Shown here piece after piece: positions 32,177 to 42,848 of a DNA stretch of 64,000 nt. The notes under the pieces are model-generated. The model was not told the DNA's origin. It did not search any database and saw only the letters and a list, made by a program, of their open reading frames with translations. This DNA comes from Prochilodus magdalenae (lineage: Eukaryota > Chordata > Actinopteri > Characiformes > Prochilodontidae). The stretch lies in contig JAMWET010001660.1 of assembly GCA_024036415.1 (NCBI GenBank), positions 72,501 to 136,500 of the forward strand, given 5' to 3'. The translations under genes were made by a program, and so were the position numbers. Every line of letters begins with the position of its first letter. The first letter of the stretch is position 1.

Positions 32177-33210
32177 ATTAATACTCCGACCTGTCTGACG
32201 CAAATGCCTTTTTTTCCCCCATAGCAACCGTTGCTAGGTTGGACAAGCTTTACAGACTGTTGGCAGAAATCGCAATTAAATTGAATTGTGCACATGGGGC
32301 CACTGCAGTGTTGTTTAGAGATACATGAACTTGGCAGGTGGGAAACAACAAAATTCGATGGCCTAGCAGTGTGGTTTTCCGCCTGCGTACATAAGAGACA
32401 TGTTAACGTTCCCGAGGATACCCTCCCGAGTGTTCCGTAATGGGCTCTGCACTAGAGTTACAGGTTGAAGGGAATCTGCCAGCGTTCTGTAAAGCTGCCC
32501 AGTAGTAACGGTTGCTGTGACCGATTGGAGCTGTGGGCGGAGCCTGGATAGGTCGGTATATGTTTCCTTCACAGTCAGTGGCAGCGTCTCCTCACGTAAG
32601 CATAGGCCAGGTGGGTCCACCGATCTGTGAGGATTTAAGTGCATTTGTAATTGATGGAAAGCCGTTTCTCCACTGTGTATCCATCAGTGCTGAGGTATTG
32701 CGATGACACTGTCCGCGTCGACCGTGTACGTCACTCGTACGTCAGTCGTTTCCATCTTCGGGATTGTACATACTACATCACTTCAGAGTAAAGAAGCATC
32801 TTGGAAAATTTATCAACGTAAACAGCCATCGTTTTTCCGCACATGAGGTACAAAGAGATCAGTAGCTGTCAATTGTATACCAAAACGGACCAGATTTTTG
32901 ATATAATCATATTTCATTAAAAAAAACACACAAAAAAGGAATCCATTGATGACAAACTTTTTAGAGCATGAAGTATTTTTAGTTTGACATCGTTTGAGTT
33001 AATGTTGTTGTTTGGAGGACAAAATATGTATACCATATTATTTGTTTGGAAAATAAAAAAAAAAAAGAAAGGATGCAGCGCTTTGAGACTTTTGTAATGT
33101 TCAGATGCGATTTCTGCTTTAGGACAGCTGAATCATTTTTAAAGCTTGGACTGATTAGCAATTAAACCTTAGTATTCCAAAACAAGACACTCAAACTCGT
33201 CACTGGAAGA
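32177..33210. other. Intergenic sequence, nothing recognised
   Basis: No gene seen. An A-rich stretch (33054-33070) and short open frames only. Confidence 0.5.
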
Positions 33211-34272
33211 AACAGCAGCACCCAGAAGGAATCAGCCCACAGGAATGAAACTTGGTGTGTTGGTCCGATATCATGAGACGTGAACGATTCAGGTTTCACA
33301 CTCAGCCGTGCATATGACGTAAACCAGGACGGGCCTTATCGTTGTACCTGACTGACTACACTGTACACCGTTCTCATTGGTGCTGTTGTGCGTCCTTTGC
33401 AAGCGAAGTATATATTTTAGAGATGAGTTGGAAAGCTAGTCAAGCAAGAGTTTGAGAGGGGCTGCATTGTAGAGCTCCAGGAAGCAGGATGGACTTATCA
33501 ATGTGTTGCATGCCATACCAGTCGTGCAGTTACTATCGTAGCACACTGATGGTGGCAGCACGGCCCAGACGTACCAGAGACCTACCACAAACCCGGGAAC
33601 AACCGGCAAACTGACGGGCACAGAGTAACCCAACAACCACGACTGCAGACATTCAGCGAGCAGTAGTGTCCTCTATGAGTCCTGTTGGTGCCAGCACCAT
33701 TGGCAGACGGCTGCACCACGCAGGACTACATGCACACAGACCGTTACCACGACTGTCCTTAACACCACGTCACCGCCACCAAAGACCGCAGTGGTGTCGT
33801 ACCAGACTGTCATGGAGTGACTCAGAATGGCAGCGGGTCATCTTCAGTGACGAGTCCCGCTTTAGTCTTGGTGGAGACGCCCAACGAATCCGTGTGTGGA
33901 GGCACCGTGGTCAGCACCAAGACGAACGGTTTGTTGTCACACGTCCAGAAGACCTGGTGTCCCTCCACCTCCACCCCTACCGCACCATCTGCAGGAACTG
34001 TGTGAGGATGTCCAAGCTGCATGGGATGGATTATCACAGGACACCATTAGGAACCTCTACAGCTCCATACCGAGACGTCTGGCGTGCCTGTTGGGTTAGC
34101 AGAACACCGGCGGGCCCAACGCCCATACTGAGAAACAGACTTCGGTATGTGTAGCTCAATAAATATTGATCATATCAGTCTAAATTTATCATCAGTTATT
34201 GATCCTGGTCACCTTTATCTCCCTACCCAACAGCACCGCAACCCCACACCTCCTTCTGGGTGCAGCTGTTCT
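33211..34272 (+). mobile_element. Tc1-like element, family A, most complete copy
   Basis: Has matching ends: left 'cagcagcacccagaaggaat' near 33211 and right 'ctccttctgggtgcagctgt' near 34250, which are inverted relative to each other (gcacccagaagga). Between them is a 5' region, a 162-codon open transposase fragment and the conserved tail with 'aataaatattgatcatatca'. At about 1.06 kb it is shorter than a full Tc1 element because the catalytic centre is deleted. Confidence 0.8.
33666..34154 (+). pseudogene. Internally deleted Tc1-like transposase (162 codons)
   Basis: Open from 33666 to 34154. The N-terminal part reads [20 protein letters not shown] and [20 protein letters not shown], followed by [14 protein letters not shown], which holds the first catalytic Asp of the DDE triad. 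After [14 protein letters not shown] the sequence jumps across a deletion into the C-terminal region, but out of frame. The true C-terminal reading ([19 protein letters not shown]) is in another frame at 33990-34080. The second Asp and the Glu of the triad are absent, so this cannot be an active transposase. Full-length Tc1 transposases have about 340 residues. Any DNA-binding role for the remaining N-terminal part would be speculation. Confidence 0.7.
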
Positions 34273-34284
34273 TTTGAGGAAGCC

Positions 34285-34560
34285 TGGGAAATCAGGGTTT
34301 CTGAGTCACTCCATGACAGTCTGGTACGACAGTCATCATAAGTCTGTGTCCATGTAGTCCTGCGTGGTGCAGCCGTCTGCCAATGGTGCTGGCACTAACA
34401 GGATGACTCATGGAGGCAGCACTCCTCACTGACTGTCTGCAGTCATGTCTGTCGGGTCAGACGGGTACAGAGATAAGACCTGTCCTTGCTCACGTCACGT
34501 GTGCGGCCGAGCATGAAACCTGAATCGTTTGCATGTCTCACGAGTCAGACCTACCCACCG
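34285..34560 (-). mobile_element. Inverted 5' portion of family A next to the full copy
   Basis: Reverse complement of the family A left half: 'gagtcactccatgacagtct', 'cctgcgtggtgcagccgtct' and 'gaaacctgaatcgtttgcat' match 33815-33830, 33715-33725 and 33280-33300 of the + copy. The two copies are tail to tail, so 33.24-34.56 kb forms one large inverted-repeat arrangement. Confidence 0.75.
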
Positions 34561-35369
34561 TCTCATTGCGGGTTACTGAGGCGAAGAGGCCACATGGCGT
34601 CGTCTGTAACTATAGTAAGGCCATAATACCGGTAACACAGATCCCAACAACCATTTCATAACTTGTATATTCATCCTTATGTTCTAGATATGGGGTATGA
34701 ATGGGTTCTATGTAATATGGAACCTGTTATCAAAGCATTACAATTATTAAATGGGTTTATAAGAGACCTTGTACACGTGGCCTAATATCCAGTACCCACC
34801 GGGTGCAGCACAGACAGCAGCTAGACGGGCTGGGGGTGACTCAGTAAGGTCCTGGTAGGTTGTCACAGGTATATAGGGATCAGGTGTAAATGTCTTTACC
34901 GTGTTCGTAGTTGTGAACTGTGCCACTGTTCATACAGGCTAGCTCTTTTGAATGATGGATAAAGAAGGACGAATCCAGTCAGGGATTTGAAAGTCAGCGT
35001 CTTCTCTTTGTGCTGTAATCGCACATGACCGGAGCGTATAACACACAGGGTAAGGTAAAAGCTGCCACAGATTTAAGTCACTGGATGACACTGCAGGCAC
35101 TGTGTACTGCCTGAGGCTCAGACAGGCATCACCTACTGTTCGAATGGGCGGAACAGTCATTGATGGCCACCAGAGGGCGCCAGAGCACAGCCTACGTTTA
35201 CTGTCATTCACTGACGTGGAATCAAATCACGTCACGTGTACACAGGTGTGAAGGTGAGTGAAAATCTTCGGTGTGTAGTTCTCTGCATTATACTATATAT
35301 ACGGATACACGTATATGCAGTTTGGGGAGTCTATCCCATATATGGATGTGTATGTATCTGTCTGTCTGT
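34561..35369. other. Intergenic sequence, nothing recognised
   Basis: No exon or repeat unit identified. A 90-codon open frame on the - strand (34939-35211) has no known domain. Confidence 0.45.
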
Positions 35370-35534
35370 CTGTTATGGTGTGCACGTGAGCGTGTTACAG
35401 CTGTGGATCCTTTAAGCACAGCTGGAAGCTGCTGACCTTTCTGACCACTGAGCCAAAGGCCAAACCCCAAACAGATGGGAAATATGAAGCTATAGGCTCC
35501 ATAAGGTACATTAACCCTGAATGAATCCAAAGAG
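35370..35534 (+). repeat. Left arm of a long inverted repeat
   Basis: About 165 bp from 'ctgttatggtgtgcacgtga' to 'gaatccaaagag'. It is the reverse complement, with few differences, of 36431-36620. Its outer edge carries a (TCTG)n tail (35358-35370). Confidence 0.85.
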
Positions 35535-35877
35535 GTATATATATATATATATATACATACATATTCCAGATATGATGTCAGTGTGTATGTGCAGGTATAG
35601 ATATGCTACATGAAAAGTTCAGAGTGATGGTGAGAGTAAGGGTGTGGATTGTCCTTGGAGACTGTCTGGGATTGTGTCTGGTGTCGTGTGTGGTGTTCTG
35701 GTGCGGTGGTTTTCACCTCCTGTTCTTACAGATTTCCTATTTCTGTGTTCATTCATCATTCATGACCTCAGCAGTGTCCAAATATACACCATCATTATTG
35801 CTGGAATGACGCGGCTGTAGAAGGTTGTGCTTGTGTAGTCTGTGAAGACTGCCAGTTGGGTTTCAGTTATCGGGGGG

Positions 35878-36048
35878 GTATGTGTGTGAGTGTGTGTGTG
35901 TGTGAGTGTGTGTGTGTGTGAGTGTGTCTGTGTGAGTGTATGTGTGTGTATGTGTATGTGTGTGTGTGCGTGTGCGTGTATGTGTGTGTGTGAGTGTGTG
36001 TGTGTGTGTGTGTGAGTGTGAGTGAGTGTGTGTGTGTGTGTGTGTGTA
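35878..36048. repeat. (TG)n microsatellite with GAG interruptions
   Basis: Runs of 'tgtgtgtgtg' broken by 'tgagtg' and 'tgtatg'. It lies in the spacer between the two inverted arms. Confidence 0.95.
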
Positions 36049-36380
36049 ATCCTACTTCCTGTGTGTGGGATTTTACTGCTCAGATTACAGATTATATCAC
36101 ACTGCTCATACTGCTCATAGTGTGGACATGCGTCTCTTTCAGCCAGAGTAGGCCTGTCTGGGCGTGCTTGAGTGCTGGATTTTCTGGCTGGACATTAATA
36201 AAACTATAAAGAAGTGTAAATATAATCCTGCGTGGGAAAAATATAAAAGAATAAAATATTTCTCCAGATAGGCCCGATAACAGGACAACATATGACTGTA
36301 TACAGTGGGAGTAAATGTGTTAATGACCAGTGGACACACTTTTCCTAATTTCAAGTTGATTTGCTTTAGTTTAGATTAAT

Positions 36381-36381
36381 C

Positions 36382-36417
<36 letters not shown>
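36381..36417. repeat. (AAT)n microsatellite
   Basis: About 12 AAT units, in the spacer just before the right inverted arm. Confidence 0.95.
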
Positions 36418-36418
<1 letters not shown>

Positions 36419-36430
36419 TCCCATTCTATT

Positions 36431-36620
36431 CTCTTTGGATTAATTCTGAGGGGTATGTACCTTATGGAGCCTATAACTTAATATTTCCCATCTGTTTGGG
36501 GTTTTGTCTTCTGCTCAGTGGTCAGAAAGGTCAGCAGCTTCTGGCTGTGCTTAAAGGATCCACAGCTGGAACACATCAAAGACAGAAGACAGAAACATGC
36601 TCACGTGCACACCATAACAG
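36431..36620 (-). repeat. Right arm of a long inverted repeat
   Basis: 'ctctttggattaattctgag' to 'cgtgcacaccataacag'. It is the reverse complement of the arm at 35370-35534, with an extra insertion of about 20 bp near 36580. It is flanked on its outer side by a tetranucleotide array, as is the left arm. Confidence 0.85.
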
Positions 36621-36750
36621 ATCGATAGATAGATGGATGGATAGATAGATACATAGATACATACATACATACATAGATGGCTAAGACAATGAGGATGGAT
36701 AGATAGGTAGAGAGACATGCAGAAGGATAGACAAGGATAGATAGAAAGGC

Positions 36751-36781
<31 letters not shown>

Positions 36782-37175
36782 GAGGCAGATAGACAGACAG
36801 AGAGGCAGATAGATAGACAGACAGACAGAGTGATAGATAGATAGACAGACAGACAGAGAGGCAGATAGATAGACATAGAGGCAGATAAATAGAAAGACAG
36901 ACAGAGAGGCAGATAGATAGACAGAGAGGCAGATAGATGGACAGACAGACAGAGAGACAGATAGACAGACAGAGAGGCAGATAGATAGACAGAGAGGCAG
37001 ATAGATAGACAGACAGACAGAGAGGCAGATAGATAGACAGAGAGGCAGATAGATAGACAGACAGACAGAGAGACAGATAGACAGACAGACAGAGAGGCAG
37101 ATAAATAGGCAGATAGACAGACAGATAAACAGACAGACAGACAGAGAGGCAGATAGACAGACAGACACACAGACA
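36621..37175. repeat. (GATA)n / (CAGA)n tetranucleotide array
   Basis: About 555 bp of 'gatagatagaca' and 'gacagacagacagagaggca' units in changing order. A higher-order unit of roughly 30-40 bp ('agagaggcagatagatagac') recurs many times. Open frames of up to 205 codons on the - strand come from the repeat. Confidence 0.95.
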
Positions 37176-37630
37176 GACAGATTATGTATGAATAGACAGA
37201 TTACGCAGGAAGTTTGATAAATGGGTTGTAGTCTCCTTTAAGACCCCCACAGACCCAGACTGCAGCACCCGGGTCAGGACAGACACTTGCGTAAGCACTT
37301 CCGTCACTGCCCTGCCACGGCGCATCACTGCTGGGTCGGAGAGCGAGCTGAAGCTGGCTCTGACTGATCACTAATGGAGGCCTGGGGCTAAGACCACTCT
37401 GAGTGGCCTGGTCAGGCCCGAGAGAGCAGGCGGATTAGAGAGGTCCATTACAGCGCACTGGTCACATATACTCCGCTGTGGCCACAGGAGAACGGGTGGG
37501 GTTGTGTGTATGTGGCCTAGTGTGGGATACGAGCATGTGAACTGGAGTGAATAATAATAAAGTGGCCAGTGAGTGGAAACACAGGGGGGTGTTTCTGATA
37601 AAGTGGCCAGTGAGTGGAAACACAGGGGCG
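37176..37630. other. Short unique segment, nothing recognised
   Basis: Unique-looking sequence between two tandem arrays. The phrase 'ataaagtggccagtgagtgg' occurs near 37556 and again near 37600, a small local duplication. Confidence 0.5.
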
Positions 37631-38714
37631 AATTACGGACATTTAAGGAAGTACGGACCGATTACGGACATTTAAGGAAGTACGGACCGATTACGGACAT
37701 TTAAGGAAGTACGGACCGATTACGGACATTTAAGGAAGTACGGACCGATTACGGACATTTAAGGAAGTACGGACTGATTACGGACATATAAGAAAATACG
37801 GAACAAATTACGGACATTTAAGAAAATACGGAACAAATTACGGACATTTAAGGAAATACGGACGAATTACAGACATTTAAGGAAATACGGAACAAATTAC
37901 GGACATTTAAGGAAATACGGACGAACTACAGACATTTAAGGAAATACGGAACAAATTACGGACATTTAAGGAAATACGAAACAAATTACAGACATTTAAG
38001 GAAATACGGACAAATTACGGACATTTAAGGAAATACGAAACAAATTACGGACATTTAAGGAAATACGGACAAATTACTGAGATTTAAGGAAATACGGACA
38101 AATTACGGACATTTAAGGAAATACGGACGGATTACAGACATTTAAGGAAATACGGACAAATTATGGACATTTAAGGAAATACGGACGGATTACAGACATT
38201 TAAGGAAATACGGACCAAATTACGGACATTTAAGGAAATACGGAACAAATTACGGACATATAAGAAAATACGGAACAAATTACGGACATATAAGAAAATA
38301 CGGAACAAATTACGGACATTTAAGAAAATACGGAACAAATTACGGACATTTAAGGAAATACGGACGAATTACAGACATTTAAGGAAATACGGAACAAATT
38401 ACGGACATTTAAGGAAATACGAAACAAATTACGGACATTTAAGGAAATACGGACGGACTACAGACATTTAAGGAAATACGGAACAAATTACGGACATTTA
38501 AGGAAATACGAAACAAATTACAGACATTTAAGGAAATACGGAACAAATTACGGACATTTAAGGAAATACGAAACAAATTACGGACATTTAAGGAAATACG
38601 GATGAATTACAGACATTTAAGGAAATACGGAACAAATTACTGAGATTTAAGGAAATACGGACAAATTACGGACATTTAAGGAAATACGGACCAAATTACG
38701 GACATTTAAGGAAT
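37631..38714. repeat. 29-bp minisatellite (attacggacatttaaggaa), about 38 units
   Basis: The first five units are 29 bp and nearly identical ('accgattacggacatttaag' plus 'gaagtacgg'). Later units vary from 27 to 30 bp (aaattacggac / gaattacagac / ggattacagac). Homogeneous units at the left and heterogeneous ones elsewhere suggest recent expansion at the left edge. Confidence 0.95.
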
Positions 38715-38795
38715 TGGTTTAATACGGGACGCAACATTTAATTGCCAAATAAAGGACGATTCCGTATTTTATGGGATGGGTGGCAACCCTAGTCA
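38715..38795. repeat. End of the repeat that gave rise to the 29-bp array
   Basis: 'ttaatacgggacgcaacatt', then 'ttccgtattttatgggatgg' and 'gtggcaaccctag'. The 'atacgggac' and 'ttccgtatttt' phrases share words with the minisatellite unit (aatacggac), so the array probably grew from within a dispersed element whose end is still present here. Confidence 0.5.
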
Positions 38796-39282
38796 CAATG
38801 CTTTGCACTCACTCCAAAGCAGGTCACTGTTATCATGCCATGCTAATCTGACGTCTGCTGCTTCCCAGCCCCAAAAATAAGCACCAGATAAAGCTGCTGA
38901 GCGGAGCAGGAGCAGGAACCACAGCCTTACATAATATGGTGACTGGCAGGCAGGGACTCTGTTGGTCCCCAAGATGACGATGATGATGACATAGCATGAC
39001 CGCAGCATTACTGTGTGGGTGCAGGTGAGCTGCTGAGTCACCTGCTGGATAAAATAGCAGCGTCAGGATGAAGAAACGATTAGGAGGATTTGTGATGTGA
39101 GCTACGCTGTCCTTACAAAAGCACGAGGAAGCCGTTCTAAATAGGGAAGAGGACTCGCGTCATTCTTCCATTAAGATTCCGGAGCTGGAGAGAGTCATTC
39201 CTGCAGCACGGTCAGTTAAAGACAGTGGTCTGCAGCAGGAGGACATGAGGAGATACGGCAGCACAGGAAAACCCTTACAACC
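38796..39282. other. Intergenic sequence, nothing recognised
   Basis: No gene seen. The 82-codon open frame on the - strand (38793-39041) has no known domain. Confidence 0.5.
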
Positions 39283-39799
39283 ATTTATATATATACCTCT
39301 GGAAATAAATCAGCGTCTCCACATGTACAGCAGGTTCTTAGTGAGGAACCGAAGGTTGGGTTCTAGCTTTACTGGCAGATACATTGAGCGTCTGGTTCAT
39401 AAGAACAAGGTCCAGCAGCAAACACACAGGACAACACAGCTACAGACTGGCAGAGGGACAAACCCACTCTCTACTGACCGTGATGAGCGCCACCTCATTC
39501 CAACGCCCCTTACCCACCGTAAGATGACCTCAGGTGACCTACAGAGAGACTGGCGAGCGGTGGCTGGGGTGAAACGCACAGCGAGCATGGTTCTAAAAAC
39601 AGGCTTCTGGAGGTCATTAGTGATTTTCTAAATACACAGATCTAATACAATATCTGATCTGGAGTTTGGGAGACATGGTTCCAGTAGTGTAGAGAATCAA
39701 ACAGAACTGAGGGATTCTGGTCCAACACAAACCCAGAACCTGCACATCTAGAGACACTGATCAGTTACAGGTGGGCTCTTCAATTCTTCCAGAGCTGTG

Positions 39800-39803
<4 letters not shown>
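39283..39803 (+). mobile_element. Short Tc1-like element, family C, copy 4 (most complete)
   Basis: Ends 'acctctggaaataaatcagc' (left) and 'cttcaattcttccagagctg' (right) are imperfect inverted repeats. The interior has an open frame (to 39631) reading RNRRLGSSFTGRY, then KNKVQQQTHRTTQLQTGRG and LTHRKMTSGDLQRDWRAVAG, and ends TGFWRSLVIF with a stop. It resembles the N-terminal DNA-binding part of a Tc1-like transposase. The catalytic domain is absent. At about 520 bp it is a non-autonomous element. Confidence 0.65.
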
Positions 39804-39831
<28 letters not shown>

Positions 39832-40394
39832 CGCTTCTGTTTAGCTCAGAACACTGATTATAATATACTTATAGATTCTTACCTGGTAGATCATTAGCAG
39901 GTCACAGTCCTCATCGTAGGGCCTTCATAAAGCCCAGCTGTTCAGCCACAGTGACCTGCCCTTGTTCCTGCTCGAGTCCTTACAGATTAAATTAGCTGCT
40001 AATAGGCTAAGTGTGGTAACAGGTTCACGGCCTAGCGTGAGCGGAAGCATCCTGGATTAGGATTACCGTGTCCTTTTTATGAATGGCCCCGACAGTGGCT
40101 ACAGGCCAGCGCCTCCCTCAGCTAACTGACCTGTGCTGTCCTGTCCTCAGGAGAGTGTTCTCAGCTTTGGGAAATGGTTTATAGGAAAAGCACTTTCCAT
40201 CCCGATCCCTTTTTGGTTCTACCTGAAGTCCTAGAACCCTGTTTAGGGCCCAAATGTCTGCTGGCTGATCAGCTAATACCAGTGAGGGGCCACGATCTGT
40301 CTAAATCATACTCATGTATAACTGACTGTTTGTGTTTACTGGGGATCAGCGGCTCCTTTTCCTTCCAGGGTCTAAAAAGCTAATACATTTAGCT
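39804..40394. other. Intergenic sequence, nothing recognised
   Basis: A short (TG)n run at 39813-39830, then unique-looking sequence without a gene. Confidence 0.5.
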
Positions 40395-40690
40395 GCTATG
40401 GTATTTCTTGGCGGTTGCTAGGTGGTTGCTAGGCAGTTGAGGTTGAAAAGGTGTTGCGAAGTGATTGCTGTAGTATTGCAGGTTGTTGCTAGGCAGTTGC
40501 TATGGTATCTCAAGCGAGTCAAGGATGTTGAGAGACGGTGGCTATAGTATCCCAGGTGGTTGCTAGGATGCTGCCAGGCATTTGGTATTGTATCTCAGAC
40601 GGTTGCTGTTGTGTCCCATGTGGTTGCTATGGTCTCCCAGATAATTGTTGCAGTGTGTTGCAAGGTAGTTGCTGTAGAATCCCAGGTGGT
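40395..40690. repeat. Degenerate 'ggttgctaggtagttgctatggtatc' tandem repeat
   Basis: 'ggtggttgctaggcagttg', 'ggttgttgctaggcagttgc' and 'ggtatcccaggtggttgct' recur at irregular spacing of about 20-35 bp. It is an old, diverged tandem repeat. Confidence 0.75.
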
Positions 40691-40965
40691 TCTTCCTACA
40701 GGACCACCACAGAGCAGTGTTAGTGTGTGAGTGGATCAGACACAGCAGTGACGCTCTAATGTGTAAACCAAGAATAAATCCACATAGTACCTGCTCTGTG
40801 GTGGTCCTGCGGGGGTCCTAACCATTGAAAAACAGGGTAATACAGTATACAGAGAAACAGATGGACTACAGTCTGTAGGTGTAGAACTACAGAGCGGTCC
40901 TATATGGTCAGTGGAGCTGATAAGATGGGCAGCAGGTGTAGTTTGGGATGTAACACTCCTCATAA
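40691..40965. mobile_element. Foldback MITE, partial copy
   Basis: Carries both arms in reduced form: 'aggaccaccacagagcagtg' on the left, and 'gctctgtggtggtcctgcgg' through 'cagagaaacagatggactac' and 'tatatggtcagtggagctga' on the right. Most of the interior is lost. Confidence 0.75.
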
Positions 40966-41358
40966 CTAGGTTATTAATGACATCATAAACACAGTGGCCA
41001 GTGCAGGCTGCTATGTGTCCAGATATGAACTGTATAGACTAGGGCTGCAAACGTTTCCATGAATGAGGAATGCCACCAACGTTCCCTTGTGGGGGTTGAC
41101 TCCTGGTTAGGTTATCCAGCTCACTAAGAGATCTGCATTTGTAACGAACCTCTCCAACTACAAGTGCCACAGCCCAGTTTATCCTGGATGTAACTTAATA
41201 CATAATTATCGACTTCTCAGGGCTGCAACGGTGAAAAACAGAATCCATCTCCATTGTAGCTTAACACATTTAGAAGGGTGTTAGCTACTTAACAGGTGGC
41301 TCTGTTTACAGACGTCCTTGTTTTTCCCCCCTCCAACATTAAAGAACAAACAGCAGGC
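40966..41358. other. Intergenic gap between the rnf2 and ivns1abp 3' sides
   Basis: Nothing recognised. It lies beyond the ivns1abp poly(A) signal, which is read on the - strand. Confidence 0.5.
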
Positions 41359-42848
41359 CTCGTTTCACAGCTAACTTTATTACCAATGAAAGATCAACCA
41401 AGTTTGTAACAACTGTAAATCCAGCTCACGTCCAATGTCCCATAAAGGTAGAGTCAGATGCCCTGAGAGACGAGGCCCAATGACAAAAACGACCGAGAAA
41501 TAGCAGTAGCGAGTTCCTCATACAGTACTGGAAGATTCAATGGTGGCGTCTCTGTGTCAGGTTTACGTTCCTCGGTTTTGTCCATTGAACATTAAAAATC
41601 ACCAGCTTATAAAAAAAAAAAAGAAAAGAAAAAAAAGGCAGTCATAAAAACCTCCTTAAACAGCAACACTACAAAACAAAGGCCTGTGGAAGAAGGACTT
41701 GAGAAAAAGGCTCCTACTGGATTTACACTTCACTGCTGTAAGATGCAAGACCTCCTCACTAGTCCCAGGTTCAAAGCTCTAAGCCTACAATCCAGGCTAA
41801 CAGCAGTAAGCTATACCGAGTATACTGGGAAATAAATATTTCAGCGAATTCCAGCTACGCACCAAAACCCTGTCAACCTCGAGACCACTCCATATATTCC
41901 CATTCTTATAAGAAAAGAATTACAGAGGAGAAAAAGTAAAAGGAATTTCTACAGCTCAATATTTTATGCAATATGCAAAGGCTTAAAATGTTGCTTTGGG
42001 CAACCATGTGTGATTCTGCACAGTCGAGTCACATTATTATAACCGCTTTGTACTTTCGATGCCGGTGGCAGCAGCAGCAGCACGTACCTCGTGAAGGAAG
42101 TAAGTCACGTGTCGTGAGCTGGCTTGGTGGGTATACACGGTGGGACAGGCTGTCTGCACACATATCCCTCATTGTTGTCACGAGGGCTATACATGCTGAT
42201 CGTCTTCCCGGGGGCGGATGGGATGTTCCAGCAGGACAATCCGACATGTCACCACAGATACCCAGTCAAGCATCTGTGGGACCACCTTGATTGGCGTGTT
42301 CGCCTTTACGGATCTACAGCCTGTCTAGCTGCTGTACCTGCTGCACATGGCGGTTTCTCTGGATATTAGCTGGTGGTCATAATAATGTGATATGACTGTG
42401 TATCACACAGTGCTAACTCCCTCAGGGGCTGCAGAGCTAAAAGAACAGCACTTTAAATTAAGGAAAGCAAAGAAAACAAAAAAATAAAATATATATATTA
42501 ATAAAAAACACCAGGAGTGAGAAATATGACATCACGTCAAACTGTCAATATGCTTCTCTGAACGTACTGTGGATAGTCAGTGCTTATTTGAATTCAGTGC
42601 ATTGCAGTATGTGGAACAAGCGTGGTATAAAAACCTTGCTCAGCTTTAAGTGCATCTTTAAAAAATTAAAAAGCTTCAATGCCAGTGAATTTTATCAATC
42701 AAGCTTATAAAAAAAAAAAAAAAAAAAAAAAACCCTGACCATCATGATTTATATTGTTCATATCAATACGACATCCTGAAGCGTCTTTGTCATATCACCC
42801 ATCCCCTAATAAAAAGATGTGCAATCAAGCCGAGTTTTCTAATGCTCC
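41359..42848 (-). terminator. ivns1abp: ivns1abp 3' UTR and poly(A) signal
   Basis: The stop codon is at 42851-42849. The first clear AATAAA on the - strand followed by a plausible end is at 41381-41376 ('ggtaataaagttagctgtga'), giving a 3' UTR of roughly 1.47 kb. Human IVNS1ABP also has a long 3' UTR. The region contains A-rich tracts and a complete MITE (42020-42399). An earlier signal could also be used, and the exact end is inferred. Confidence 0.6.
42020..42399 (+). mobile_element. Tc1-like MITE inside the ivns1abp 3' UTR
   Basis: Terminal inverted repeats of about 25 bp: left 'acagtcgagtcacattatta', right 'aataatgtgatatgactgt'. The interior keeps transposase scraps: MFQQDNPTCHH (second catalytic Asp in QDN) and VKHLWDHLDWRVRLYGS (region after the third catalytic residue). 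It is about 380 bp and non-autonomous. Its placement between the stop codon and poly(A) signal means it should be transcribed, in antisense, as part of the ivns1abp mRNA. Confidence 0.75.

Noticed and set aside
36551..37170. 205-codon 'SVCLSIYLSAS' frame resembling a membrane or secreted protein
   Set aside because: It arises entirely from the (GATA)n/(CAGA)n array.
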